Below, in pieces: positions 33,465-44,100 of a stretch of DNA of 64,000 nucleotides. Under the pieces are notes generated by a model. That model searched no databases. It saw nothing but the letters and a program-made list of their open reading frames with translations, and was not told the DNA's origin. The stretch comes from Celeribacter naphthalenivorans (GTDB taxonomy: Bacteria > Pseudomonadota > Alphaproteobacteria > Rhodobacterales > Rhodobacteraceae): NCBI RefSeq assembly GCF_020524585.1, contig NZ_JAIVLK010000007.1, positions 1 to 64,000 of the forward strand, in the 5' to 3' direction. Made by a program: the position numbers and the translations under genes. How positions within the stretch are numbered: the stretch's first letter is position 1; each line of letters starts with the position of its first letter.

Positions 33465-35033
33465 ATGAAGACAGCCTATGTGATGGCGGTCGATGCCGGC
33501 ACTGGCAGCGGGCGCGCGATTATTTACAACACGCGAGGTGAGATTGTCGGAAGCGCCCAGGAGGAATGGGGGCATCCGGCGGTGGAGGGTGTCCCCGGCG
33601 GTCTGGATTTCACGACTGGGCCAAATGGTGCGCTGATTGACCGGGTGATTGCCCGGGCGATTGCCGCCGCTGAGATCTCCGCCGGGGAGATCGCCGCTGT
33701 GTCGACGACCTCGATGCGTGAAGGGATCGTGCTTTACGACGATGCGGGCGAGGTGCTTTGGGCCTGTCCGAATGTCGATGGGCGCGCGCAGGTTCAGGCC
33801 GAGGCGCTGACCGAGGCGGGCATTTCGGATGAGATTTACCGGCGCGGTGGCGATTGGGTGTCGATCACGGCGCCTGCGCGGTTGCATTGGCTGCGTGACA
33901 ATCGGCCGGATGTGTTCGCGCGTGTGCATCGCCTCGGGATGATTTCCGACTGGATGGCGACTCGGCTGACCGGCGCCTATGTGACTGAACCCACGGCGGG
34001 CTCGTCGAGTGCGCTTTTCGATCTCTCTCAGCGCGGCTGGTCCGAAGAGTTGCTCGAATTGATCGGGCTCTCGCCAGAGATCGTGCCGCCGGTGGTCGAG
34101 GCCGGGACCAAGATTGGTGAAGTCACCGCAGAGGCCGCCGCGCGCTGCGGTTTGGCCCCCGGTACGCCGGTGGTCGCGGGCGGCGGCGACACGCAGCTTG
34201 CGCTTCTGGGGCTGGGCCGTCGGGCCGGTCAGGCGACTTTGGTGGGCGGAAGCTTTTGGCAGATGACGATCCTGTCGGATCAGCCGCTGGTCGATCCGGC
34301 GTTCGGGCCGCGCACGCTGTGCCACGCGCGCCCGGAAGAATGGATGGTCGAAGGGATCGGATTTCTGAGCGGCTTTGCGCTGCGCTGGGTTCGGGACGCG
34401 TTTTTTGAGCCTTTGTTAAAGCTTTCTGGCGGCGAGGGTGACGCCTTCGATCTGATCGAAAAGCTGGCGCAAGACACGCCTGCGGGCTCCGCTGGGGCGA
34501 TTGCCGCCACGGCCTGTCCGATGCAGTCGGATGCGTGGAAACAGCCGCCGCTGAGTTTTCTGGGCCTCGATCTGAATGCGCCGGGACTGGCGCTTGGACA
34601 GGTGGCGCGCTCTGTGATGGAGGCGGGGGCCTTCCTGGCCAATCACCACCTTGAGACGCTCGAAGCTCTGTCGGGGCAGCGTTATGACACGCTGCAATTC
34701 ACGGGTGGATCGAGTCAGGGCAGGCTTTGGCCGCAGATCATTGCGGATGTGACGGGTCGGGACATTGAGATCCCGGTGGTCAAGGAAACCACCGCGCTGG
34801 GGTGCGCCATGTTGGCGGCTGTGGGGGCGGGATTGTTTGCGACGCTGGACGAGGCGGTCGCGGCAATGGCCAGCCCGATCGAACGCCGCGTGGTGCCCGA
34901 TCCGGACAATATGGCGCTCTATGCGCCGTTGAAAGCGCGTTGGTCTGAGGTGACTGACGGTGTGCGCGATCTTGGTGAGGCCTCCGGGTTGGAGCCAATC
35001 TGGCGTCCGGCGGGGGCGCGTGTGAAACAGTAA
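33465..35033 (+). CDS. FGGY-family kinase closest to autoinducer-2 kinase LsrK
   Basis: 522 residues from the ATG at 33465 (an ATG three bases upstream is possible). It matches the LsrK pattern throughout: YVMAVDAGTGSGRAIIY, VSTTSMREGIVLYDD (about 75-90), CPNVDGRAQ, GMISDWMATRLTG, GGGDTQLALLGLG with the catalytic Asp (about 242), GGSFWQMTIL, ALRWVRDAFFEPL, GGSSQGRLWPQIIADV and VVKETTALGCAMLA. LsrK phosphorylates the AI-2 precursor DPD; related enzymes act on other ketoses. The neighbours lack LsrB/C/D/F/G, so the true substrate may be a different ketose. Confidence 0.8.
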   Translation: MKTAYVMAVDAGTGSGRAIIYNTRGEIVGSAQEEWGHPAVEGVPGGLDFTTGPNGALIDRVIARAIAAAEISAGEIAAVSTTSMREGIVLYDDAGEVLWACPNVDGRAQVQAEALTEAGISDEIYRRGGDWVSITAPARLHWLRDNRPDVFARVHRLGMISDWMATRLTGAYVTEPTAGSSSALFDLSQRGWSEELLELIGLSPEIVPPVVEAGTKIGEVTAEAAARCGLAPGTPVVAGGGDTQLALLGLGRRAGQATLVGGSFWQMTILSDQPLVDPAFGPRTLCHARPEEWMVEGIGFLSGFALRWVRDAFFEPLLKLSGGEGDAFDLIEKLAQDTPAGSAGAIAATACPMQSDAWKQPPLSFLGLDLNAPGLALGQVARSVMEAGAFLANHHLETLEALSGQRYDTLQFTGGSSQGRLWPQIIADVTGRDIEIPVVKETTALGCAMLAAVGAGLFATLDEAVAAMASPIERRVVPDPDNMALYAPLKARWSEVTDGVRDLGEASGLEPIWRPAGARVKQ

Positions 35034-35055
35034 TTATGGAAAAGGACATGTGATT

Positions 35056-36327
35056 ATGAAGTCTCTTTGGGACGAAGCGGAAGCGGAGCGTTTGCGTCGC
35101 GCGGCGGGGGATGATCCGGCGGAACAGGATCTTGCGATGCGGGTCTATACGTCGCAGCTGATCGGGCAGGAGCCGGATCTGGTGCTGCATGGTGGGGGCA
35201 ACACCTCGGTCAAAACCCGGCGGCGCGACGAGAGCGGCGCGGAGCACGATGTCATCCATGTGAAGGGCTCCGGCTGGGATTTGGCGACCATCGAGGGGCC
35301 GGGTCTGCCCGCGATGTGGCTCGATCCGCTGTTGGAGGCCCGCAAGACGGCGACGATGTCGGACGAAGAGATGGTCGCTTTCCTGCGCCGCGAGATGTTG
35401 GACCAAAGCGGGCCGAACCCGTCGGTGGAGGCCTTGCTGCACGCATTCTTGCCGGCGAAATTCGTCGACCACACCCATTCCTGTGCGGCGCTGGCCATTG
35501 CCAATCAACCGGACGCCGCCGAGCGCGCCCGTGAGATTTTCGGCGATAAGCTGAGCATCGTGCCCTATGTCATGCCCGGTTTCAAACTCTCGCACGCGGC
35601 GGATCAAATCCATGTCCAAGAGGGCGCGGGAACGTCGGGGCAGTTTCTGGTGAACCACGGCCTGTTCTCCTTTGGCGACGATGCCCGCACCTCTTACGAG
35701 CGCATTCTGCGCTATACGACGATGTGCGAAGAGTATCTTGCCGCGAAAGGCGCGGCTTTGTTGCCTGAAGAGGTCGGCACGAAGGCGCAGGACCCGGAGG
35801 CGCATCCCTCGGTTGCGGCGCTGCGGGATGCCTTGAAAGAATGGGGATTTTTTGCGGACAATCTGGCGCTCGATTTGCGTCTCAGCGATGCGAATGATCG
35901 TTTTCTGGCGCTGGAGGGATTGGCGGAGATCACCGGGCGCGGCACCGCGACGCCGGATCACGTCATCCGCATCAAGCCCCGTCCGGTCATCGGCGAGGCG
36001 ACATTCGGCGTCGAAGACTGGCGCGCGGCGATCAAAGATTTTGCGGCATGGTATGAGGCCTATTTCAACCGCAATGCGCCCCATGCCGACGAGCCGAAAA
36101 CGATGCTCGATCCGTTGCCGCGTGTGGCGCTGATCCGGGGGCTTGGGATTGTCGGCATCGGGCGGACGCCCAAAGAGGCCGGTGTGGCCGCCGATCTGGC
36201 CGAACAAACCGCGCGGATCGTTTTGGCCGCAGAAGGGATCGGGCGTTTCACGCCGCTCAACGAGCGTGATCTGTTCGATATGGAATATTGGTCGCTGGAA
36301 CAGGCCAAGCTCAAGCCGAAAGCCTAA
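35056..36327 (+). CDS. Class II aldolase (RhaD/adducin-like), stand-alone
   Basis: 423 residues from the ATG at 35056 (AAAGGA 9 bases before). It resembles the N-terminal aldolase half of the long RhaD-type aldolase/dehydrogenase fusions: SLWDEAEAERLR, then VYTSQLIGQEPDLVLHGGGNTSVK, HVKGSGWDLATIEGPG, the metal-binding HTHSCAAL (about 139) and NHGLFSFGDD (about 200). The dehydrogenase half of the fusion is absent. It would split a ketose 1-phosphate (made by the kinase just upstream) into DHAP and an aldehyde. Gap to the kinase gene is 22 bases. Confidence 0.85.
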   Translation: MKSLWDEAEAERLRRAAGDDPAEQDLAMRVYTSQLIGQEPDLVLHGGGNTSVKTRRRDESGAEHDVIHVKGSGWDLATIEGPGLPAMWLDPLLEARKTATMSDEEMVAFLRREMLDQSGPNPSVEALLHAFLPAKFVDHTHSCAALAIANQPDAAERAREIFGDKLSIVPYVMPGFKLSHAADQIHVQEGAGTSGQFLVNHGLFSFGDDARTSYERILRYTTMCEEYLAAKGAALLPEEVGTKAQDPEAHPSVAALRDALKEWGFFADNLALDLRLSDANDRFLALEGLAEITGRGTATPDHVIRIKPRPVIGEATFGVEDWRAAIKDFAAWYEAYFNRNAPHADEPKTMLDPLPRVALIRGLGIVGIGRTPKEAGVAADLAEQTARIVLAAEGIGRFTPLNERDLFDMEYWSLEQAKLKPKA

Positions 36328-36336
36328 AAGAGGCCG

Positions 36337-37293
36337 CTACTCGGCGTCGAGAATACGCTGGGCCACGCTATAGGATGAAATGAAGCCATTGAGCAGGCCC
36401 GAGCGCAGCGCCGCACGGGCCGCTTGCCATTTCTCGATCCCGGCGCAGACGGCGACGATTTCGCGGTCATGCATCAGGTCGCGCTCCATCCCCAACATGC
36501 GTTTTGCGATGCCGCTGTCGATAAAGGCGCCTGTATCGTCGATCAAATTGCCCGCAAGGTCGGCGGCCACGCCCTGGCGGATCATGTCGCCCTGTTCGGC
36601 ATCGGTGATCAGACCGAAAGAGCGAAAAAACGAGCCGGGGCCGACATGTCCGACGCCGATCATGATCATGGAGGCGTCGCGCAACCGATCAAAGGAGTCC
36701 CGGATACTGCGTTGACGCAGGAACAGGGTGCGGTCCGCTTCGCTGTCGACGATCAAGGGTGCGGTAAAGGCGTACCCCTTGCCTTCGGTCTTGTCGATCA
36801 GGGCGTGAATGACTTCGAAGGGGTTGGCGTCACTCAGGGCCGCGAAATCGCCAGTGACAGAAATGAACTCCGCTTTCTTGCGTTTGATCGCGGGCATGGC
36901 TTTGACAATCGCGGACATGGTGCGCCCTGACCCGATGCCGAGGATCATCTGGTCCGTGTTTTCCAACCGGCCATGCAGGAACCGCGCCCCGGCACTGGCG
37001 ACGGCGGGCATCGAAATATCCATGGTCTGGAGTTCGTTCACATCCGGGACGATGGTACAGCTCGACAGACCGTAATCCTCGATCAGGCGGCTTTCGAGCT
37101 CCATGCAATTCGTCGGGACATTGTTCACGAAAATCTTGACCAGCCCCTGTTCATGGGCGGCTTGCACGAAGCGATGGACTTTCATCTTGCTCAGACCGCG
37201 ACGCGTGGCGATTTGCGCCTGAGTCAGGCCGCCAACGTAATGCATCCATGCGATTTCGCGTATCTGGTCTTGCGTGTCAGAGTTCGATCCCAT
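36337..37293 (-). CDS. SorC/DeoR-type sugar-binding regulator (LsrR-like)
   Basis: 318 residues. The HTH near the N-terminus reads LTQAQIATRRGLSKMKVHRF (about 23-42). The remainder is the SorC effector domain: GIGSGRTMSAIVKAMP (about 119), VTGDFA, APLIVDSEADRTLFLRQ and MIMIGVGHVGPGSFFR (about 208). SorC regulators bind phosphorylated sugars, LsrR binds phospho-AI-2. It is convergent with the aldolase gene, only 9 bases away. The pairing of an LsrK-like kinase with an LsrR-like regulator suggests that the kinase product is the inducer. Confidence 0.88.
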   Translation of the reverse strand: MGSNSDTQDQIREIAWMHYVGGLTQAQIATRRGLSKMKVHRFVQAAHEQGLVKIFVNNVPTNCMELESRLIEDYGLSSCTIVPDVNELQTMDISMPAVASAGARFLHGRLENTDQMILGIGSGRTMSAIVKAMPAIKRKKAEFISVTGDFAALSDANPFEVIHALIDKTEGKGYAFTAPLIVDSEADRTLFLRQRSIRDSFDRLRDASMIMIGVGHVGPGSFFRSFGLITDAEQGDMIRQGVAADLAGNLIDDTGAFIDSGIAKRMLGMERDLMHDREIVAVCAGIEKWQAARAALRSGLLNGFISSYSVAQRILDAE

Positions 37294-38194
37294 GCGCTTT
37301 ATGTCTTTATTCCGAAATATACTGTCAGGTGTCGCGTATGATAGTCATGTGATGGTGCGTCGCAATAGCTGTCTATGATGTGCAACTCTGGAGTGGCCAT
37401 CACGGCTGAGACCTGTCGTCTCATCCGCGTGCCAGCAAGGCGTCACGCATACACGTCGTGCCGAGTTTTTCACAGGTCCGCATCGCGACCTCGAGTATGA
37501 GACGCCGAGGAAACTTCAGAGGCAAGGCGTCTCGCTATTCAATCGATAGAGTATAGGAGCGCATCGGCTCATCGAGCGGAGCCAATGCTGTGGTCCGAAT
37601 TGAAGTCGCGCATCTGAATATCGCTTAAGACTACAGTGTAATCTCTTTCTTTATACTGAGGCGCTTTTCCGCGTCGCTCTCTGCGCAAGGTAGAGAATTT
37701 CATCTGATATTTCATTTGATTACCCACAGGCCCACTGCTGGCTATGAAGAAAAACCGTTGTGAGTGCGGATTCATACAGGGCAGCTGTAGTTGATTTACG
37801 GGGGGCGGTATGTGCGGTCGAGATATCCGCAAATTTGAGATTGGGAGTGGTATGTGTAAGCTTTAAGAGGCTTTGAAGGCTGTTGTCCTTCTGCATATCA
37901 GGTCAACCTTTTGCAGAACGTTTTGGTTTTCGTCGTGTTGCGACAGGCCAGATTGTTCTGAGTTATGTTTTTACAGATCGATTTTGACATACCTCGGACA
38001 GAGCGTTTTCATGGCAAAAGAGAATGTCACATACGGACATTCGCGACAGCCACATTCCCGACATTTATATAGACATGAATGCCCGGAAAGGGCGTGTCAG
38101 ATGTCACATCTCAGACGGATTCTCTTAGCACTGCCACTCTCATCTTGAAGCGACTGGTTTGCAGGCCGGTCGCGGGCGAGCGGAGAGCGCAGAT
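37294..38194. other. Long intergenic region upstream of the surface-protein operon
   Basis: About 900 bases with lower GC than its surroundings and no convincing gene on either strand. A TTGACA at 37984-37989 with TTTCAT 17 bases later is a weak promoter candidate for the rightward giant gene. The short plus frame around 37873-38148 starts at TTG, has no ribosome binding site and no recognisable motif. A regulatory RNA or a long leader cannot be excluded. Confidence 0.4.
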
Positions 38195-41100
38195 ATGAAC
38201 ACGGGGCTTAAACCCACGGCATCTTTTGACCTCAAGGGGCAAAAGGCAACGTCGCTGCGCGCGGCGGCGAAATCCATCCTGACTTTTGCGATGTTGTCTC
38301 TGGGTGTAGGCGCCCTGGCTCCGGCAAGTGCCAGTGCGCAAAGCTACGACTGGGTGGTCAACGTGAACGATGCCGGTTCGGATCCGACAGTTGCCGGCGG
38401 TGATGTGACGTATAACATCACGGTCAACAACAACGTCTCCGTCACCGGTGCCGGTGAAGCTCCTGAAACCGTAATCGATCTGGATATTCCGGCGGGTGGC
38501 ATCCTGAAGGATGTGACCAATACGACCTGTGACCCTGCTCTTCCGATCACGGGGCCCGCGGCGGTCTCCTGTGTGATCCCGGCGCTGGCTGAGGACGAAA
38601 CCTTTGCGCTTTCCGCAATTGTCACCTCGACAGAATCCGGCACCATCACCCTGACAGGCGGCGTTCCGAGCACCAATGATGCCGCGCCTGCCAACAATAT
38701 CTTCAGCGAAACAACGACTATTCTCAGCGGTGCCGATGTCGCCCTTGAGGTGAATGGCCCGACGGAAGCGAATTCCGGCGAGGTGGTCACCTATACGTAT
38801 ACGCTCGACAACAATGGCCCTGACACAGTGACCGAAGCTGTCGTCGAAATTCCGGCAATCACCGGTCTGACGGTCACTTCGGTGCCATCCTATTGTAGTG
38901 CCAGCGGCGGCGGGTATCTCTGTACAATCCCGACCGATATTCCGGATGGCGGTACATTTTCTTTCGATTTGACAGGGCAAGTGACAGCGGCGGGCACAGG
39001 ATCGTCCTTGATCGTCTCCGGGACGGCTGACATCTCCGCGCCTCAGGACCCTCTCACCGATGACAACAGCGCCTCCCTGACCACGCAAATCAGCGACGGC
39101 AGCGATGTGCGTTTGACGAAAAGCAACTCAGCACCGGGAACGGTTCTGGTCGGCGATCCGGTTATCTTTACGCTCTCCCCGAGCTTCACGGGCGGTGTGC
39201 CCTATGGCCTTGAGATCGCGGACAGTGTGCCCTCTGCCTATCAGATCGACTCTGTCGATGTGTTGTCCGGCGGCTGGAACTGTACGGTGAGTGGTCAGGA
39301 CCTGAATTGTACGCGTCCGTCCGACGGGCTTGTGGCGGGCACCAATGTGCCGCTTGGCGACATCTTGATCAATGCCACGGCCATCGCGCCGGGCTCTGTC
39401 AGCAACAGCGCGACAGTGACTTCTTCTGGCCCCGTAGATACAAATCTCGGCAACAACACCGACACCGATGGCGGTCGCACCATCGAAAACCCGGTGGTTG
39501 ACCTTTCCGTGTCCAAAACCGGCCCCAGCCCCGCGCTGGTCGTGGTTGGCAATGAGTATGAGTTCAATCTGCGCACGCAGAACACTGGCAATGCCGATTT
39601 CTACGGTACACTTTACATGACCGACAGCCTGCCGGCCGGGATGACCTTTACGGGGTACGATGGCAATGGCTGGACCTGTTCGCCGGCGGCCCCGCAGGCT
39701 GGCCCAGTCGATGTGGTGTGTGAGCTTGTCTATACCGCAGGTGTGACCGGACCTCTGGCGCCTGGCGCCAATACACCCATCGCGGTGATCCGGACTGAGG
39801 CCACCCAATCCGGGAACCTGACCAATACGGCCAGCGTGTCGTCGCCGGAGTACCCGGGCGTTGGGGATTCCGACAGCTACGATGTGGACAGCAGCGCCGA
39901 CAGCGCCTCTGCCGACATCACTGTGAACAAAACCGTGGCGGCCTCCGCGGTCACCGTGGGCGACATTCAGACCTATTACATCGAGGTGGTGAACGCGGGC
40001 CCTGCGGCATCGGCGGATGTCACCGTGACAGATCCCTTGTTGAGCCTGATCAACAATCAGGTTGGCGCAACGGACGCGGGTCTCGTCAGCATCACCGCAC
40101 CCGCAGGCGCCACCTGTGGCAGCACGGCGCGGTGGCGGGGCAGAGATCTGAGCTGTACCTTCGATACCTTGCCGGTCTGTACCGCAGGAAGCACTTGCCC
40201 GGTGATCGAAGTTCAGGTGCGCCCCGGCGGCAATGCCGGACAGCGGAGCAACACGGTTCAAGTCTTGTCGTCGAGCGTGGCCGACCCCGATCTGACCAAC
40301 AACGATGATACCGTGACCTTCGACATCGAAGCGCGCACGGATGTGACCGTGACCAAAACGGCGACGCCTGTGACGGCCATCGTTGGTCAGCACCTCAGCT
40401 ACGTCGTCACGGCGCTCAACCCGTCGACAGAGTTCTTCCTCAGCAGTGCGCCGGATACGACGATTACGGATGTGTTGCCGGATGGGCTGATCTTTGTTTC
40501 CGCAACGCCGACGACGGGAAGCTGTTCAACCTTGCCAACTGTCGGAAGTGAGACGGCACCGGGCAACAATCAGGTAGTCTGTAATCTCGGGACGGTGACG
40601 TCCGGCGGTCAACAAGCCGTCGAAATCGTGGTGCAACCGACCGAGGCGCTGGTTGGCTCTGTGATGGAAAACATCGCGACCGTGAGCACCAGCCTCGATG
40701 AAACCGACGACACCAACAACAGTGCCTCGGTGCAGACGACCGTCGCGGCGCCCAGCTATGATCTTCAGGTCAACAAGGTCGATAGCATCGACCCGGTGGC
40801 AGTCGGTGAGGAGGTGACTTACACGGTCACGATCCGCAACAACGGGCCTTCCGCGGCAGAGAACGTCACGATGAATGATCTCATGCCCGCACAATATCTG
40901 AACTATCAATCGCATAATGCGGGGACAGGTGTTTGTGGCACAGTGCCGAGCGTTGGCCAGGTCGGCGGAACGTTGAGCTGTAGTTTCGACCGCATCGAAG
41001 CGGGTGGATCGCGCGTGGTGACCATCTTGGCTCAGGGCGTGCAAAAAGGCACCGCGACCAATACGGCGAACCTGACGTCTCCGGGGATCACCAATGGCTA

Positions 41101-44100
41101 CGATCCGCTTCCGGCGAACAACGAAGTGACCGAAAACACCACCGTGCGCACCCGCGCCGATGTCGAGGTTGTCAGCAAGGTTGCAAGCAAATCTTCGGTC
41201 GAACTTCTTGAGACCTTCGATTTCGTTATCACCGTACGCAACAACACCGGTTCCGATGGGGGCGTTGTGCTGGCCGAGGCCGATGGCGTCGAAGTGACGG
41301 ACAGCCTGCCGGCCAATATGGTGCTGGCGGGGATGCCGTCGGTCAATGTGACCTCTGGCTTCGCAACGCTGCAAAGCTGTGATGGGGCCGCAGGCGGCAC
41401 CAGTTTCACCTGTGAGCTTGGCACGTTCTCAAGCGGGGCTACGGCGGAAATCACGGTTCCCGTTAAAATTACCAGTGTGACCTCCGATCCGCAGAGCTTT
41501 ACCAACACGGCAGAGATCACAACGACCTCGCTCGACGTCGATCCGAACAACAACGAAAACTCCGGCCCGGTCGAGGTTGTGTCTTCTGCACTCTCCGGGA
41601 CCGTGTTCCGTGATTTCGATGACAACGGCGATCTGGATGCCGACGACAGCGGCGTGGCTGGCGTGACGGTGACACTGACCGGGACGGCCTTTGATGGCAC
41701 ACCCGTCTCTGTGTCTGCGACGACGGACGCGAATGGGAACTACTCCATCGCGAACCTGCCGCGTGGCACCTATACGGTGACACGTGGGGCCGTCAGCGAG
41801 ACCTATGTCGGGGATGGGCAAGCCGTGGGCGGCTCTGAAGGCGGGAACCCGACGGGCGCCACCGAGATTGCCACGATCAATCTGCCTTCCGAAACGGATG
41901 CCACCGATTACGATTTCACCCTCGTGCCGCAAGCGCGGATCGGGATTGCGAAACGTGTCAGCTCCGGCCCGACTTCTGCGGCGGATGGCTCCTTCACTGT
42001 TGGCTTCAGCTTTGTCGTTGAGAACTTCAGCCTTGAGCCGCTTGACACAGTGGTCGTGACGGATGCCCTGTCGGGAGCCGCGCCGCTGTTTGGCAGCTAC
42101 GCGAGCCTGTCCAATCCGGCGACGGATGATATGGTGCGCGGCACCTACACGATCCTCTCCGCTCCGGGCGGCTCCTGTGGTGCACTGAACGCCGGGTTCA
42201 ACGGTGAAAGCAATCAGACATTGGTTTCGGGGACGACGCTTGCGGTGGGGGCAACCTGTGAGATTTCTCTCTCGCTGCGCGTGCGCCCCGAGGTGCCGCT
42301 GCCGAACCCGCAGGCCTCTGGCGGTGTCTATGAAAACCAGGCGAATGTGACGGGCAATGGTACGTGGACCGGGCAAACGCCGGGTGACAACCCGATGCTG
42401 ACAGATCTCTCCGACGACGGCACAGATCCCGATCCGAATGGCAACGGCCGCGCCGATGAGCCGGGCGAAAACGACCCGACACCGGTGACGCCAATCTATG
42501 AACCTGCCATCGCGCTGGTGAAATCTGCGACCACGGCGTTCTCCGATCCGCCGGTACCGGGGGAGGAGATCACCTACAGCTTTGCGATCACCAACACCGG
42601 CTCGCAGACCCTGACCGATGTGACGCTCACGGATGCGATGCTTGAAGGTGTGGGTGTTCTGACCGGAAACCCAATTGCGTCGCTGGCGCCGGGTGCCACA
42701 GACGACACCACCTATTCTGCCGTCTATGAATTGACGCAGGAGGACATCGATCGCGGGTATGTGGAAAATACCGCGCTTGTGACCGGCACTGATCCGTTTG
42801 ACGAGGAGGTGACCGACACCTCCGGCACGTCGCAGGACAACGATACGCCGACCACAACGCCTCTGACGCGCAACGCGGCGATTGAGCTGATCAAAACCGC
42901 AGATGCGAGCAATGTGAGCGATCCCTCCGAGGTGGGCCAGATTGTGACCTACAGCTTTACGGTGACCAACACGGGCAACGTGACGCTGACCGATGTGACG
43001 CTTGCGGACATCCTTCCGGGGATCGTCTGGGAGACACCGGACGCCAGCATTGCCGAGATGGCGCCGGGGGCTGTCGATACCGACACGTTCAAGGCGAGCT
43101 ATGCTCTCACGCAGGCCGATCTGGACGCAGGCCAACTGGTGAACGAGGCGACAGTCACAGCGGACTCGGTTGTGGGCGAGGTTTCGGACACGGACGATGA
43201 AACCGTGCCGCTCGGTCAATCGCCGTCGATCGAACTGGAGAAAACCGTCGACAATTCGGGTCTGACGCAAACCATAGGTCTGGTGGGCGAGGAGCTTGAA
43301 TATACCTTCAAGGTCACGAACACGGGCACCGTCACTTTGACGAATGTCACGATCACCGACCCGCTTTTGGGCGCCAATCAGATCAGCGAGGTTATCCCGT
43401 CTCTTGCTCCCGGCGAAGAGTACACCTTCACGGAAAAAGGCATCTATGCGATCACTCAGGCTGATATTGACGCGGGTGAAGTGATCAACACTGCGACTGC
43501 GACCGGCACCTATGGTGAGGATGGCAATGGCGGCGACCTGACGGTCGATGACGAAGACGACGCGGTGGCGGAAACCGTCTTCATCGAAGCCATTCCTGAG
43601 ACGCCATGGGAGTTTGACACCGACGGTGGCATCACGACCTCGATGCTGGCCTCCGACATGATCGGTCAGGAGCAGGCGACGCTTGACAATGTGACGATCA
43701 CGGTCGTGGACAGCGATCCGGCTCTGACGCTCGATCCCTCCACGGGTCTCATCACCCTGTCTGAAGGCAATCCGGCGGGCACCTATGAGGTGACCTATGA
43801 GATCTGTCGCATCGACAATCCTTTGGTGTGCGATCAGGCGACGGAAACGGTGATCCAACGTCCGATCAGCGCGATTGAGGCGGTGAAGACGCAGGAGCTG
43901 ACCGACAACGGCGACGGTGTCGATGGGGTTGGCGATCTGATGACCTACACGATCACGGTCGAGAACATCGGCAACACCACGGTGAATGACGTGGCGCTCG
44001 AGGACACCTTCCTGACGCTGACCACCGGCCAGACGCTGGCCCTCGACAGCGGTCCGACCTTTGTGTCCGCGAGCGAAGGCTCTTCGGAAGGCAGCTTGGT

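Noticed and set aside
34780-36207. A 475-codon minus-strand frame opposite the class II aldolase
   Set aside because: Shadow frame; the aldolase metal-site motifs are on the plus strand.
33465-36327. The kinase and aldolase as an L-fucose pathway completed by the isomerase at 17335
   Set aside because: The isomerase is 16 kb away, next to a D-ribulokinase and under different regulators; the idea is possible but less economical than two separate pathways.
37873-38148. A 91-codon plus frame in the long intergenic region
   Set aside because: TTG start, no ribosome binding site and no family resemblance. Kept only as part of the intergenic note.
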